Source: Bacteroidales bacterium
GTDB taxonomy: Bacteria > Bacteroidota > Bacteroidia > Bacteroidales > JAADJA01
Direction of reading: 5' to 3'
Length of the DNA stretch: 37,438 bases
NCBI GenBank assembly: GCA_020438105.1
Contig: JAGQVE010000039.1
Coordinates: forward strand, 1 to 37,438
Made by a program: the position numbers and the translations under genes. Under the pieces are notes generated by a model. It was not told the DNA's origin. It ran no database searches and was given only the letters and a program-made list of their open reading frames with translations. How positions within the stretch are numbered: the stretch's first letter is position 1; every line of letters starts with the position of its first letter. Positions 8,674-16,848 of this stretch are shown in pieces.

Positions 8674-9723
8674 TTATTTATTAATAGGCTGCAAATGTAG
8701 AATAATCCAATTAGCCAGGTAAGAAAATGACTCGCTAATCAAATAAAAAAATCTGTTAATTTTTGCAGATAAATTGTCTTTGTCACGTGCATCGTTAGGA
8801 AAAAAATGCACTCCGACTTCTACATTTGAAGGAAGGATCTTTTGATAGGTAAACCATGTTCGCCGGCTATGAAGCCCGGAAGTGATAATATTTACCGAAT
8901 GAAGATCATTTACATTCACATGATCCCGGAAGCTTTTAGCTGAGGCGAGTGTTTGGTTATGTTCCACAGGTTCGAATGCCACGATGGTAGTTCTGTTTTT
9001 TGGCACTCCAAGTTGATGAATGTAATCAGCCATTTCTTCAGCTTGTGAGTGAAAACCTGTAGTTTCCAGCGATAAATCGATACATTTTCTAACAATGTCA
9101 CTCTTAAGTTCAATTTCATTTCCGTTTATTGAAATAGCCGAAACGAAAAGATTTCGGTCACCTCTTTTAGTCCAGAAATCGTTATTATACCGAATAAAAA
9201 TAGATTTTACATTTTGATTTTTTGCAATAAACAGAAAGTGATATGATTTTGGTTGATCTCCTGCAAAGCCTCCACCAAGACATTCTCCATTTACTATAAC
9301 ATTAAAATGAGGGCCAAATCCATCCACTTCAGTACCTGAAAATTTTAAATCAAGTTGCATGGAGTCGGTGAGGTTAAGATTAACGCTTTCAGGTATTTTA
9401 ATTTCGAGTGAACCATTTGTCCATAGCGCTATCCCACGATCATAACGTCTCACATTATGGTTTCGGCCCATTTCTGATTCACTTAATGGAATTTTATCGG
9501 GATAATCAAACCCTGTGAGATAAAAATGAGAATCATTTTTTACGAGGTTACCCGTAATTGCCTGTTCTATTTCTCTTGCCGATATCCATGACTCAATGAT
9601 AATATTATCACTATCAACTGTTTTTTGATACGAAAGAAATGAAGGCATAAAAATAAGCATGGCGATCACCATACTAAAAACAATCACACCAGCTGTCACA
9701 AACCATTTCATGCCCCTTTTCAT
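8674..9723 (-). CDS. Membrane-anchored YdcF/SanA-like (DUF218) protein with inserted CBM60-like domain
   Basis: This 349-residue protein has one N-terminal membrane segment (residues ~7-29). DUF218-like halves are visible on both sides of an insert. The first is DNIIIESWISAREIEQA (39-55) with HFYLTGFDYP. The second is GVPKNRTTIVAF (239-250) then HNQTLASAKSF and NIITSGLHSRRTW (278-290), matching the 'TSG.HSRR' end motif. Between them, residues ~105-205 resemble calcium-dependent xylan-binding modules of the CBM36/60 type, with FIRYNND (176-182), DRNLFVSAISING (189-201). The fold assignment is from motifs, not a search. Its reaction is unknown; DUF218 proteins act in the periplasm on envelope metabolism. 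It ends 71 nt before the aldehyde dehydrogenase gene and starts 3 nt after the ModE-like gene, so these two are co-transcribed. Confidence 0.65.
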   Translation of the reverse strand: MKRGMKWFVTAGVIVFSMVIAMLIFMPSFLSYQKTVDSDNIIIESWISAREIEQAITGNLVKNDSHFYLTGFDYPDKIPLSESEMGRNHNVRRYDRGIALWTNGSLEIKIPESVNLNLTDSMQLDLKFSGTEVDGFGPHFNVIVNGECLGGGFAGDQPKSYHFLFIAKNQNVKSIFIRYNNDFWTKRGDRNLFVSAISINGNEIELKSDIVRKCIDLSLETTGFHSQAEEMADYIHQLGVPKNRTTIVAFEPVEHNQTLASAKSFRDHVNVNDLHSVNIITSGLHSRRTWFTYQKILPSNVEVGVHFFPNDARDKDNLSAKINRFFYLISESFSYLANWIILHLQPINK

Positions 9724-9726
9724 ACA

Positions 9727-10104
9727 CTATTTTCGAGTATTGACCATCCTTCTGAATTCAATGAAAGCCGCTTCCATATGTTGATCCATTTTTATATGAA
9801 ACTGATCAAATGCTTCCACCAACCGCTTGCCCTCAGGAGTTAAGCTTGATTTACCGCCATCTTTACCTCCCCGTTCTTTATCTAAAATTGCAAATCCAAC
9901 CATCTCTTCTATTTTCTTCAGATCACCCCAGGTCCGCCGATACGTGATGCCCAGCGCTTTTGTGGCTGCCACCAGCGATCCGTGCTCCTCAATGGCTTTG
10001 AGTATCTGCCATTTCCCATCGCCCAGGATCCCCTTATCATCCGCAGTTGAGAGCCAAATCTTGTAATTGAATTTAATTTCCTCTGATAATAATTTGGAGC
10101 CCAT
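9727..10104 (-). CDS. ModE-type winged-helix regulator (DNA-binding domain only)
   Basis: This 125-residue protein matches the N-terminal DNA-binding domain of the molybdate regulator ModE: KIWL, then GILGDGKWQILKAIEEHGSL, AATKALGITYRRTWGDL and a recognition wing rich in GGKDGGKSSLT. The helix-turn-helix spans residues ~31-66. The C-terminal TOBE/Mop metal-binding domains of full ModE (~260 residues) are absent, so it cannot sense oxyanions the classic way. It is divergent to the molybdate/tungstate uptake operon and probably regulates it. A -7 element lies 17-24 nt upstream. Confidence 0.88.
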   Translation of the reverse strand: MGSKLLSEEIKFNYKIWLSTADDKGILGDGKWQILKAIEEHGSLVAATKALGITYRRTWGDLKKIEEMVGFAILDKERGGKDGGKSSLTPEGKRLVEAFDQFHIKMDQHMEAAFIEFRRMVNTRK

Positions 10105-10120
10105 AATTTTTCATTTTTTA

Positions 10121-10128
10121 CAAAAGTA
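10121..10128 (-). promoter_or_regulatory. Candidate -7 element of the ModE-like gene
   Basis: On the minus strand this is TACTTTTG, a full match to TAnnTTTG, placing the transcript start ~10-15 nt before the ATG at 10104. The whole divergent gap to the uptake operon (10105-10255) is only 151 nt, so operators for both sides would have to lie here. I found no clear copy of the E. coli ModE palindrome. Confidence 0.45.
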
Positions 10129-10255
10129 GCAAAGCTTATCCAAAATTTTAACCCGGTTTCATACTTTAAAATTCGACGGCTGCCTAACAATAGCACGTAA
10201 AAAAGCTGTATTATTGCAAGGGATTGGTTTCTGTATGCCAATCCAAAAGATCATC

Positions 10256-11227
10256 ATGAAAACGTTACACCTTATTTCAAAATTTATTTTTGGAGTTTTA
10301 ATACTTTCAGCAGCATTATCCTGTAATTCGAAGCAGGATAAAAGTACCTTGATTGTATTTCATGCCGGCAGCTTGAGTAAGCCTTTGCAGGAAATGGTAA
10401 CACAATTCGAACACAAAAACCCTGGCTCCCAAATTTTACTGGAAGCTGCGGGTAGCAGAGAATGTGCCAGAAAAATTACAGAACTTCATAAACCCTGTGA
10501 TATCATGGCTTCGTCGGATTATACAGTTATTCAGGAGATGCTTATTCCGGAATACACAAACTGGTTTATTGATTTTGCCACCAACGAAATGTGTATTGCT
10601 TATACGGAAAATTCAAAGGCAGCTTCCGTGATCAATGCTGAAAACTGGGTTAAGATTTTACTTGCTGATTCGGTAACTTTTGGTCGTTCAAATCCTGATC
10701 TTGATCCCTGCGGATATCGCACCATTATGCTGTTTGAACTGGCAGAATTATATCTCAATGAAGCTAACCTTTACTCCGGTTTTCTGAGCAAGGATATCAA
10801 TTACATTAGGCCCAAAGAAGTGGATCTCCTTGCATTGCTTGAATCAAATGTGATCGATTATATTTTTATTTACAAATCTGTCGCTATTCAGCATCATTTA
10901 AAGGTACTCGATTTGCCTGATGAAATAAATTTGGGCAATCCCGAATTCACTGATTTTTATAAAAATGCAAGTGTTGAAATCACTGGAAAAGTTCCAGGCT
11001 CAACCGCACATAAAACCGGTGAGCCCATGATTTATGCTTTTACGATTTTAAAGGATGCTCCAAACACGGAATTAGCCGAACAATTTGCAACTTTTATGCT
11101 CAACCCCGAACAAGGCCAAAAGATCATGGAACAAAACGGGCAGCAAAGTATGGCCAGGGTTCCTGACGAATACCGGAAATACATACCAAACAAAATATTT
11201 AAAGAATTATCAAAAACTGACAGGTAA
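10256..11227 (+). CDS. wtpA: Molybdate/tungstate ABC transporter substrate-binding lipoprotein
   Basis: The protein is 323 residues from the ATG at 10256. A longer in-frame reading from a TTG at 10214 would place 14 extra residues before the signal peptide and is less likely. The signal ends in a lipobox, SAALSC, with Cys23 as the lipid anchor. The mature part has the WtpA-type pattern: FHAGSLSKPLQEM, a GSRECARKI segment, CDIMASSDY, then FATNEMCIAYT and DLDPCGYRT, residues that surround the oxyanion in this family. It would bind molybdate or tungstate outside the inner membrane and pass it to the permease encoded two genes on. The stop codon overlaps the next start (TAATG). Confidence 0.92.
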   Translation: MKTLHLISKFIFGVLILSAALSCNSKQDKSTLIVFHAGSLSKPLQEMVTQFEHKNPGSQILLEAAGSRECARKITELHKPCDIMASSDYTVIQEMLIPEYTNWFIDFATNEMCIAYTENSKAASVINAENWVKILLADSVTFGRSNPDLDPCGYRTIMLFELAELYLNEANLYSGFLSKDINYIRPKEVDLLALLESNVIDYIFIYKSVAIQHHLKVLDLPDEINLGNPEFTDFYKNASVEITGKVPGSTAHKTGEPMIYAFTILKDAPNTELAEQFATFMLNPEQGQKIMEQNGQQSMARVPDEYRKYIPNKIFKELSKTDR

Positions 11228-12294
11228 TGAAAAAACTTTCAATCATTTTATCCTTAACCATGTTTATCATGGCTTCATGTCAGCAAAATGCTGAGAAAAC
11301 TGCTATAGCTGAACAAACCCAGTTTCCACCGGCTGATACCACAGATGCCACCAATTATTTTTACGACAACGCCGAAACCCACGAGCTACCTTTGAATGAA
11401 ATAAGTATTGGTGGTGAAGTTTCAAATCCGGGTGTAGTTGATTTGAGTGGTTTACCGTTGCATACCATCATTGTTAAGGAGGCAGTATTAGCTGAAGATG
11501 GTAATAAGTTCGTTGGCGCTTATCGTTACGACGGCTACTCTTTGCTCGATATTTTAAACAATTTTATCTTGCATAAAGCTAACCAGGATGAATTTGAGCC
11601 AATTATTGATTTGTATGTTGAGATTGAAAATGAAGCAAACGAAAAGGTAGTGGTGAGCTGGGGAGAAATTTATTACCCAAATCACTTGCATGAAGTTATT
11701 ATTGCCAAACAGGTAATGCGCATAGTTCCTTCCAAAACCAACGACCTGTGGCCACTTCCCGAAAAAAGCAAACTTGTAATTGGTTCGGATCTGATCACAG
11801 AAAGAAATATTTTGGCGCCTTCAAAAATCACCATCAAATCTTACCCCCGATCTTTTGAAACAATCAAAGGGAAGAAACCTCTTTTTTCAGAAAAGGTTGA
11901 CTTTTTTAAAAATGATGAGCTACAATTTTCATTGGATCAGGATCCTGAAAACATGCAGGAAATGCATTATGAAAGCATTTTCTATGGCAGAGGACGGGGC
12001 ATTCACAGCACCACACCATTTACCGGCACACGTTTGATGGATCATCTGAAAACATTTACTAGTATCACAACAGATAATATTCAAAAAGGCCTCGTGCTCA
12101 TAGTTGCCGACGATGGATACCGGGTAGTTTATACTTTTAGCGAAATCATGAACCGAAACGATCAATCGGAAGTATTGCTGATCTATCATGGAGATGGCAA
12201 TGGAGGTTTGTTCAGGTTATATCCTGCCGGCGACTTCTTTTCCGACAGAGCCATTAAATCAATTGCAGGTATCTATCTCGATGCGGAAAATTAA
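11227..12294 (+). CDS. Lipoprotein with two molybdopterin-oxidoreductase-like domains
   Basis: This 355-residue protein has a signal peptide with lipobox IMASC (Cys18). Residues ~53-190 carry the pattern of the sulfite-oxidase-type molybdopterin-binding fold: ISIGGEVSNPGVVDLSGLP, then a YDGYSLLDIL segment. Residues ~205-350 look like a second, more diverged copy (ITIKSYPRSFETIKG; TPFTGTRLMDHLK; LVLIVADDGYRVVYTFSEIM). It is much shorter than a true molybdoenzyme. No usual cofactor cysteine is evident, so catalysis is doubtful. It sits between the binding protein and permease genes and overlaps both by 1 nt. That location argues for a part in molybdate/tungstate handling, such as sensing or delivery. 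That role is inference. Confidence 0.7.
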   Translation: MKKLSIILSLTMFIMASCQQNAEKTAIAEQTQFPPADTTDATNYFYDNAETHELPLNEISIGGEVSNPGVVDLSGLPLHTIIVKEAVLAEDGNKFVGAYRYDGYSLLDILNNFILHKANQDEFEPIIDLYVEIENEANEKVVVSWGEIYYPNHLHEVIIAKQVMRIVPSKTNDLWPLPEKSKLVIGSDLITERNILAPSKITIKSYPRSFETIKGKKPLFSEKVDFFKNDELQFSLDQDPENMQEMHYESIFYGRGRGIHSTTPFTGTRLMDHLKTFTSITTDNIQKGLVLIVADDGYRVVYTFSEIMNRNDQSEVLLIYHGDGNGGLFRLYPAGDFFSDRAIKSIAGIYLDAEN

Positions 12295-13094
12295 TGCTGA
12301 AAAGCGGTAATAATATCAGCATTTTTTATATCCTCATTGTTTTTGCCGGGGGATTCGCGTTGATGTTTATCATAGCTCCGCTTTTAAATCTTTTCCTGCA
12401 AAGCACCTCCAGCTCACTTTTTGAAACGCTTTCGGATAAAGAAGTTCAAAATAGTATAGGACTAACCATTGGAATTTCATTTGCCGGAACATTATTTTTT
12501 GCAATTCTTGCAATTCCTCTTGCCTTGCTTTTGGCCCGAAAGGATTTTTTTGGTAAAAAGTTAATTACGGCCCTGATCGATCTTCCTATAGTGATACCCC
12601 ATTCTGCTGCGGGAATTGCGTTGCTCGGTTTTATTTCACGAGATTCCTTATTGGGCAAAACAGCAGGATTTTTTGGATTTGATCTAATCGGACATCCTGT
12701 TGGGATAGCCCTGGCCATGGCTTTTGTGAGTGTTCCGTTTTTGATCAATGCTGCCCGGGATGGCTTTTTAAGTGTTCCAAAACGTTATGAATTTGCAGCC
12801 CAAAATTTAGGAGCTTCACCGGGCAGGGTGTTTTTATCCATCTCCCTTCCCCTTGCATGGCGACATATTGTATCGGGCCTGGTGATGATGTTCGGAAGAG
12901 GAATGAGTGAATTTGGTGCTGTCATTATCATTGCTTATCACCCCATGATTACCCCGGTGCTGATCTATGAGCGCTTTACCCAATTTGGATTAAAATATGC
13001 CCAACCGGTTTCTGTTATTTTCATAGCAATTTGCCTGTTGTTTTTTGTTCTTTTCAGGATGCTCACCCTAAAACCTTTCAAGTCGAATGATTAA
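12294..13094 (+). CDS. wtpB: Molybdate/tungstate ABC transporter permease
   Basis: This 266-residue inner-membrane protein has about six hydrophobic segments. It carries the EAA loop that docks to the ATPase: EFAAQNLGASPGRVFLSIS (residues ~163-181). The LPIVIPHSAAGIALL segment is typical of ModB/WtpB permeases. It forms the transmembrane channel that takes oxyanion from the binding lipoprotein. Its start overlaps the preceding stop by 1 nt, and its end overlaps the ATPase start by 8 nt, so the four genes are translationally coupled. Confidence 0.93.
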   Translation: MLKSGNNISIFYILIVFAGGFALMFIIAPLLNLFLQSTSSSLFETLSDKEVQNSIGLTIGISFAGTLFFAILAIPLALLLARKDFFGKKLITALIDLPIVIPHSAAGIALLGFISRDSLLGKTAGFFGFDLIGHPVGIALAMAFVSVPFLINAARDGFLSVPKRYEFAAQNLGASPGRVFLSISLPLAWRHIVSGLVMMFGRGMSEFGAVIIIAYHPMITPVLIYERFTQFGLKYAQPVSVIFIAICLLFFVLFRMLTLKPFKSND

Positions 13095-14115
13095 AATCGA
13101 AAATGTATCGGCAAAGGTGGGCTCATTCGAACTGAAGCAAATTAACCTTAAAATTGAAAAAGGCGAATATTTCGTGTTACTTGGCCCAAGCGGAGCAGGA
13201 AAGTCCATTTTATTTGAAGTGCTTGCAGGAATTTACCCTGTCCAAAATGGTTCTGTTATAATTGATGACACAAATATAACCCGAGCCGCAGTTAATAAAA
13301 GAGGTCTTGGGCTGGTTTTCCAGGACAACACATTGTTTCCAAATTTGTCGGTTGAAAAAAATATCGGCTATTCACTCAGAAGTAGAAAACTCCAGGCGAA
13401 TATTTTACATAAAAAAATCAACGAAATAACTTCATCACTGAATATCAACCACCTTCTTAATCGCGAAGTTTCAACCTTATCAGGTGGTGAAATACAACGT
13501 GTTTCCCTTGCCCGGGCCATGATCTCACAGCCTCAATACCTGCTTTTGGATGAGCCTCTCTCTTCGATTGATATTCAACTTCGGGGAGAGTTAATGAATT
13601 TGCTAAAAAAAATTAATCAAACCGGAATAACCATCATACATATCACCCATGACCTGGAGGAGGCAATTCGGTTGGCTGATCGAATTGCATTTATGGAAAA
13701 CGGTGAAATAATACAGATCGGTAAACCCAATGAAATTTTTTCGGAACCAAAAAATGAATTCGTAGCACGCTTTCTTAATTTCTCCAATATTTTTGTCTTT
13801 GATAAAGTAAATGACGCAGAAATAATTTTAAATGAGAAAGTTTCCCTATCGGTTAATTTATTTGACCAACATGCGCAACAGGTAGTAATTCCAAATGAAT
13901 CCATTCATTTATCTGGAATTAAAACCGAATCCGATAATTGTTTTGAAGGAGTGATCAAGTCCATTGTGGATTTTCCGGAATCATATGAACTTACTGTAGA
14001 TATTGGCATTCCAATAGTTTACCATGCTCATAAAAATGGCACTGTTTTTATCAAAGGTGAAAAACAGTGGCTTTCGATTGAAAGTGAAAAGCTGATCTTG
14101 ATCCGGGAAAAATGA
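13087..14115 (+). CDS. wtpC: Molybdate/tungstate ABC transporter ATP-binding protein
   Basis: This 342-residue cytoplasmic ATPase powers the uptake system. All core motifs are present: Walker A GPSGAGKS (33-40), Q-loop Gln79, signature LSGGEIQ (131-137), Walker B YLLLDE (151-156) and switch His188 in HITHD. The residue after GKS is Ile rather than the usual Thr, a small deviation. Residues ~235-342 form a C-terminal regulatory extension that resembles the TOBE region of ModC/WtpC proteins, where oxyanion may bind. The gene ends the operon, 16 nt before a bidirectional terminator. Confidence 0.93.
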   Translation: MIKIENVSAKVGSFELKQINLKIEKGEYFVLLGPSGAGKSILFEVLAGIYPVQNGSVIIDDTNITRAAVNKRGLGLVFQDNTLFPNLSVEKNIGYSLRSRKLQANILHKKINEITSSLNINHLLNREVSTLSGGEIQRVSLARAMISQPQYLLLDEPLSSIDIQLRGELMNLLKKINQTGITIIHITHDLEEAIRLADRIAFMENGEIIQIGKPNEIFSEPKNEFVARFLNFSNIFVFDKVNDAEIILNEKVSLSVNLFDQHAQQVVIPNESIHLSGIKTESDNCFEGVIKSIVDFPESYELTVDIGIPIVYHAHKNGTVFIKGEKQWLSIESEKLILIREK

Positions 14116-14130
14116 AATAGATAAAAATTA

Positions 14131-14155
14131 AAAAGGCCTCAAATTGAGGCCTTTT
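14131..14155. terminator. Bidirectional terminator between the wtp operon and glyA
   Basis: AAAAGGCCTC and GAGGCCTTTT form a perfect 10-bp stem around AAATT. The A and T runs inside the stem supply a U-rich end on either strand, and the hairpin lies between two convergent stop codons (14115 and 14174). Confidence 0.85.
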
Positions 14156-14173
14156 AATTTTCAAAATATTAGC

Positions 14174-15454
14174 TTAATCTGCAAACATCGGGAACTCTCC
14201 CATCATTTCATTCACCTGCTTTTTCACTTTTTCAATCAGATCTTCATTGTCGATATCAGATATAACCTGATCAATAAAGTCAACAATAACAGGCATGTGT
14301 TCTTCTTTTAATCCACGAGTGGTTACTGCTGGGGTTCCAACCCTTAACCCGGATGTTTGGAAGGGTGACCGGCTATCGAATGGAACCATGTTTTTATTCA
14401 CGGTAATGTCGGCCAAAACAAGGGTATTCTCCACTTTCCTGCCGGTGATTTCCGGGAATTTATTTCGCAGGTCGATGAGCATGAGGTGGTTGTCAGTTCC
14501 ATCTGAAATAACGTTATAGCCTTTATCAACAAAAGCCTGCGACATCACCTCTGCATTTTTCTTAACCTGTTTCATGTAGTTTTTATACTCTTTCGTTAAC
14601 GCTTCACCAAAAGCAACGGCTTTGGCAGCAATTACGTGCTCCAATGGTCCGCCCTGTATGCCCGGAAATACACCTGAGTCAAATAAGGATGACATGGAAC
14701 GGATCACTCCCTTTGGTGTTGTTTTACCAAAAGGATTATCAAAATCACGTCCCATCATGATGATTCCACCCCGCGGTCCGCGCAGGGTTTTATGGGTTGT
14801 TGAGGTTACCACATGACAATACTTCAACGGATCGTTTAAAAGTCCAACAGCGATCAATCCGGCAGGATGAGCAATATCAGCCATCAGAAATGCGCCAATT
14901 TTATCAGCAATCTCACGCATTCGTTTATAATCCCAATCGCGGGAATAGGCTGAGGCACCTGCCAAAATCAATTTCGGCTTTTCACGCAGGGCTGTTTCTT
15001 CCATTTTATCATAATCAACACGTCCGGTTTCTTCATCTACTTCGTATGCAATGGGCTGATACAGAATTCCTGATGAATTTACCGCCGAACCGTGCGAAAG
15101 ATGACCTCCATGTGAAAGGTCCAGTCCCATAAATTTATCACCGGGATTAAGCAAAGTGAGAAATACAGCCATATTGGCCTGAGCTCCTGAGTGTGGCTGA
15201 ACATTGGCCCACTCAGCACCAAACAACTCTTTTAACCTGTCGATGGCCAGTTGCTCGGTTTCATCCACATGCTGGCAACCGCCATAATATCTTTTACCCG
15301 GGTATCCCTCGGCGTATTTGTTTGTCATTACCGAACCCATGGCCTCCAGTACCTGATTGCTCACAAAGTTTTCCGATGCAATCAACTCTATTCCAAAGCG
15401 CTGTCTGTCGGCTTCTTTTTTCAGGATTTCAAAAACTAAATCGTCTCTTTTCAT
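14174..15454 (-). CDS. glyA: Serine hydroxymethyltransferase
   Basis: This 426-residue cytoplasmic PLP enzyme interconverts serine and glycine with tetrahydrofolate, feeding one-carbon units into purine, thymidylate and methionine synthesis. The PLP-binding lysine is Lys222 in the hallmark [15 protein letters not shown]. Other family blocks are ELIASENF (23-30), [14 protein letters not shown] (47-60) and [10 protein letters not shown] (85-94). Length is full. It is transcribed alone, divergent from the M16 peptidase genes. A -7 element TAATTTTG lies at 15511-15518 on the minus strand. Confidence 0.98.
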   Translation of the reverse strand: MKRDDLVFEILKKEADRQRFGIELIASENFVSNQVLEAMGSVMTNKYAEGYPGKRYYGGCQHVDETEQLAIDRLKELFGAEWANVQPHSGAQANMAVFLTLLNPGDKFMGLDLSHGGHLSHGSAVNSSGILYQPIAYEVDEETGRVDYDKMEETALREKPKLILAGASAYSRDWDYKRMREIADKIGAFLMADIAHPAGLIAVGLLNDPLKYCHVVTSTTHKTLRGPRGGIIMMGRDFDNPFGKTTPKGVIRSMSSLFDSGVFPGIQGGPLEHVIAAKAVAFGEALTKEYKNYMKQVKKNAEVMSQAFVDKGYNVISDGTDNHLMLIDLRNKFPEITGRKVENTLVLADITVNKNMVPFDSRSPFQTSGLRVGTPAVTTRGLKEEHMPVIVDFIDQVISDIDNEDLIEKVKKQVNEMMGEFPMFAD

Positions 15455-15510
15455 TGAAGTATGTTTTTGTGGCTATATATATGATAATTTTGTCATTTTC
15501 TGAGGCTAAG

Positions 15511-15518
15511 CAAAATTA
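15511..15518 (-). promoter_or_regulatory. Candidate -7 element of glyA
   Basis: The minus strand reads TAATTTTG, a match to TAnnTTTG, ~57 nt before the glyA start. No TTTG is seen 19-21 nt upstream, so the assignment rests on the -7 element alone. Confidence 0.35.
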
Positions 15519-15528
15519 TAAAATTTAT

Positions 15529-15559
15529 TTTGCCCGCCATTCCGAATGAAATATTTTTG
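15529..15559 (+). promoter_or_regulatory. Bacteroidota-type promoter of the M16 peptidase operon
   Basis: TTTG at 15529-15532 and TATTTTTG at 15552-15559 are separated by 19 nt. This matches the Bacteroidota primary sigma consensus TTTG-N19-TAnnTTTG in both sequence and spacing. The start codon is 50 nt downstream. It is the best-formed promoter in the window. Confidence 0.7.
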
Positions 15560-15609
15560 CAAAATTCCTGTTAAAGGAATCAACAGGAAATTACGAACTA
15601 AACGACGAT

Positions 15610-16845
15610 ATGATCAACTTTGAGAAGTTTACACTGGATAATGGGTTGAGGGTGATTGTTCACAAGGATAAATCTACTCAAATTGTGGCGATGAACCTGC
15701 TTTATGATGTTGGTGCTCGGGATGAGGATCCGGACCGTACAGGATTTGCCCATTTATTTGAGCACCTGATGTTTGGGGGCTCGGTAAATATCCCCAAATA
15801 CGATACACCGCTGGAAGAAGCCGGAGGCGAAAACAATGCATTTACCAATAACGATATTACCAATTACTACCTTACCATTCCCAGGCAAAACCTGGAGCTG
15901 GCTTTTTGGCTCGAATCAGACCGGATGCTCGATCTGGCATTTTCTGCAAAAAGCCTGGAAGTACAACGAAATGTGGTGATTGAAGAGTTTAAGCAATCTT
16001 ATTTAAATCAGCCTTATGGTGATGTATGGCTACTGTTGAGACCCATGGCTTACAAGGTTCATCCTTATCTGTGGGCAACAATCGGTAAAGACATATCACA
16101 CATTGAAAAAGCCACCATGCAGGATGTAAAGGATTTTTACAAAAAGTATTATAATCCGAATAATGCCATTTTAACGGTAGCGGGTGATGTGAGTACCGAT
16201 GAGATCCACCGGCTTTCAGAAAAGTGGTTTGGGCCCATTGAGCCCGGAATGATCCTAAACCGGAATTTGCCCAAAGAGCCCAGGCAAACTGAAGTGCGCA
16301 GTTTAAAAGTGGAACGCGATGTTCCGTTTGATGCCCTCTATAAAACATATCACATGTGTGCCCGCAACCACGATGCTTATCACACCACCGATCTAATCTC
16401 TGATATTCTTTCCAATGGCGATTCATCTCGCCTTTTCAACAGGCTGGTAAAAGAAAAAAACATTTTCAGCGATATTCATGCCTATATTTCAGGCGACCGT
16501 GATGAAGGGTTATTTGTTTTTTCTGGCAAACTGGTGAAAGGTGTTCGGATGGAAGATGCCGAAAAAGCAATCAATACCGAAATTGATATAATTAAAAACG
16601 ATTTGGTAGCACAAGATGAACTTGAAAAGGTTAAAAACAAAATAGAATCTACCCTTGAGTTTTCTGAAATAAGTGTTTTAAATAAAGCGATGAACCTCTC
16701 CTACTCCGAATTACTGGGCGATGCAGACCTTATCAACCAGGAAAAGGACCTTTATGCTGCCGTTACCAGGGAATCGGTTCGTGAAACGGCAAACGAGATA
16801 TTCAGGGAGGACAATTCATCAACGCTTTATTATTTCTCAAATTAA
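15610..16845 (+). CDS. M16 family zinc metallopeptidase (catalytic subunit)
   Basis: This 411-residue protein of the pitrilysin/processing-peptidase family has the inverted zinc motif HLFEH at residues 48-52. A downstream acidic pair (Glu125/Glu126 in NVVIEEF) can supply the third ligand. No signal peptide is evident, so it may act in the cytoplasm unless exported another way. At ~410 residues it is a half-size M16B subunit that needs a partner. That partner is the next gene, 3 nt downstream. Substrates are unknown; family members degrade or process peptides. Confidence 0.93.
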   Translation: MINFEKFTLDNGLRVIVHKDKSTQIVAMNLLYDVGARDEDPDRTGFAHLFEHLMFGGSVNIPKYDTPLEEAGGENNAFTNNDITNYYLTIPRQNLELAFWLESDRMLDLAFSAKSLEVQRNVVIEEFKQSYLNQPYGDVWLLLRPMAYKVHPYLWATIGKDISHIEKATMQDVKDFYKKYYNPNNAILTVAGDVSTDEIHRLSEKWFGPIEPGMILNRNLPKEPRQTEVRSLKVERDVPFDALYKTYHMCARNHDAYHTTDLISDILSNGDSSRLFNRLVKEKNIFSDIHAYISGDRDEGLFVFSGKLVKGVRMEDAEKAINTEIDIIKNDLVAQDELEKVKNKIESTLEFSEISVLNKAMNLSYSELLGDADLINQEKDLYAAVTRESVRETANEIFREDNSSTLYYFSN

Positions 16846-16848
16846 TTT

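Noticed and set aside
10214..10255. N-terminal extension of the binding lipoprotein from a TTG
   Set aside because: It would place 14 polar residues before a normal lipoprotein signal; ATG at 10256 gives a standard signal and lipobox.
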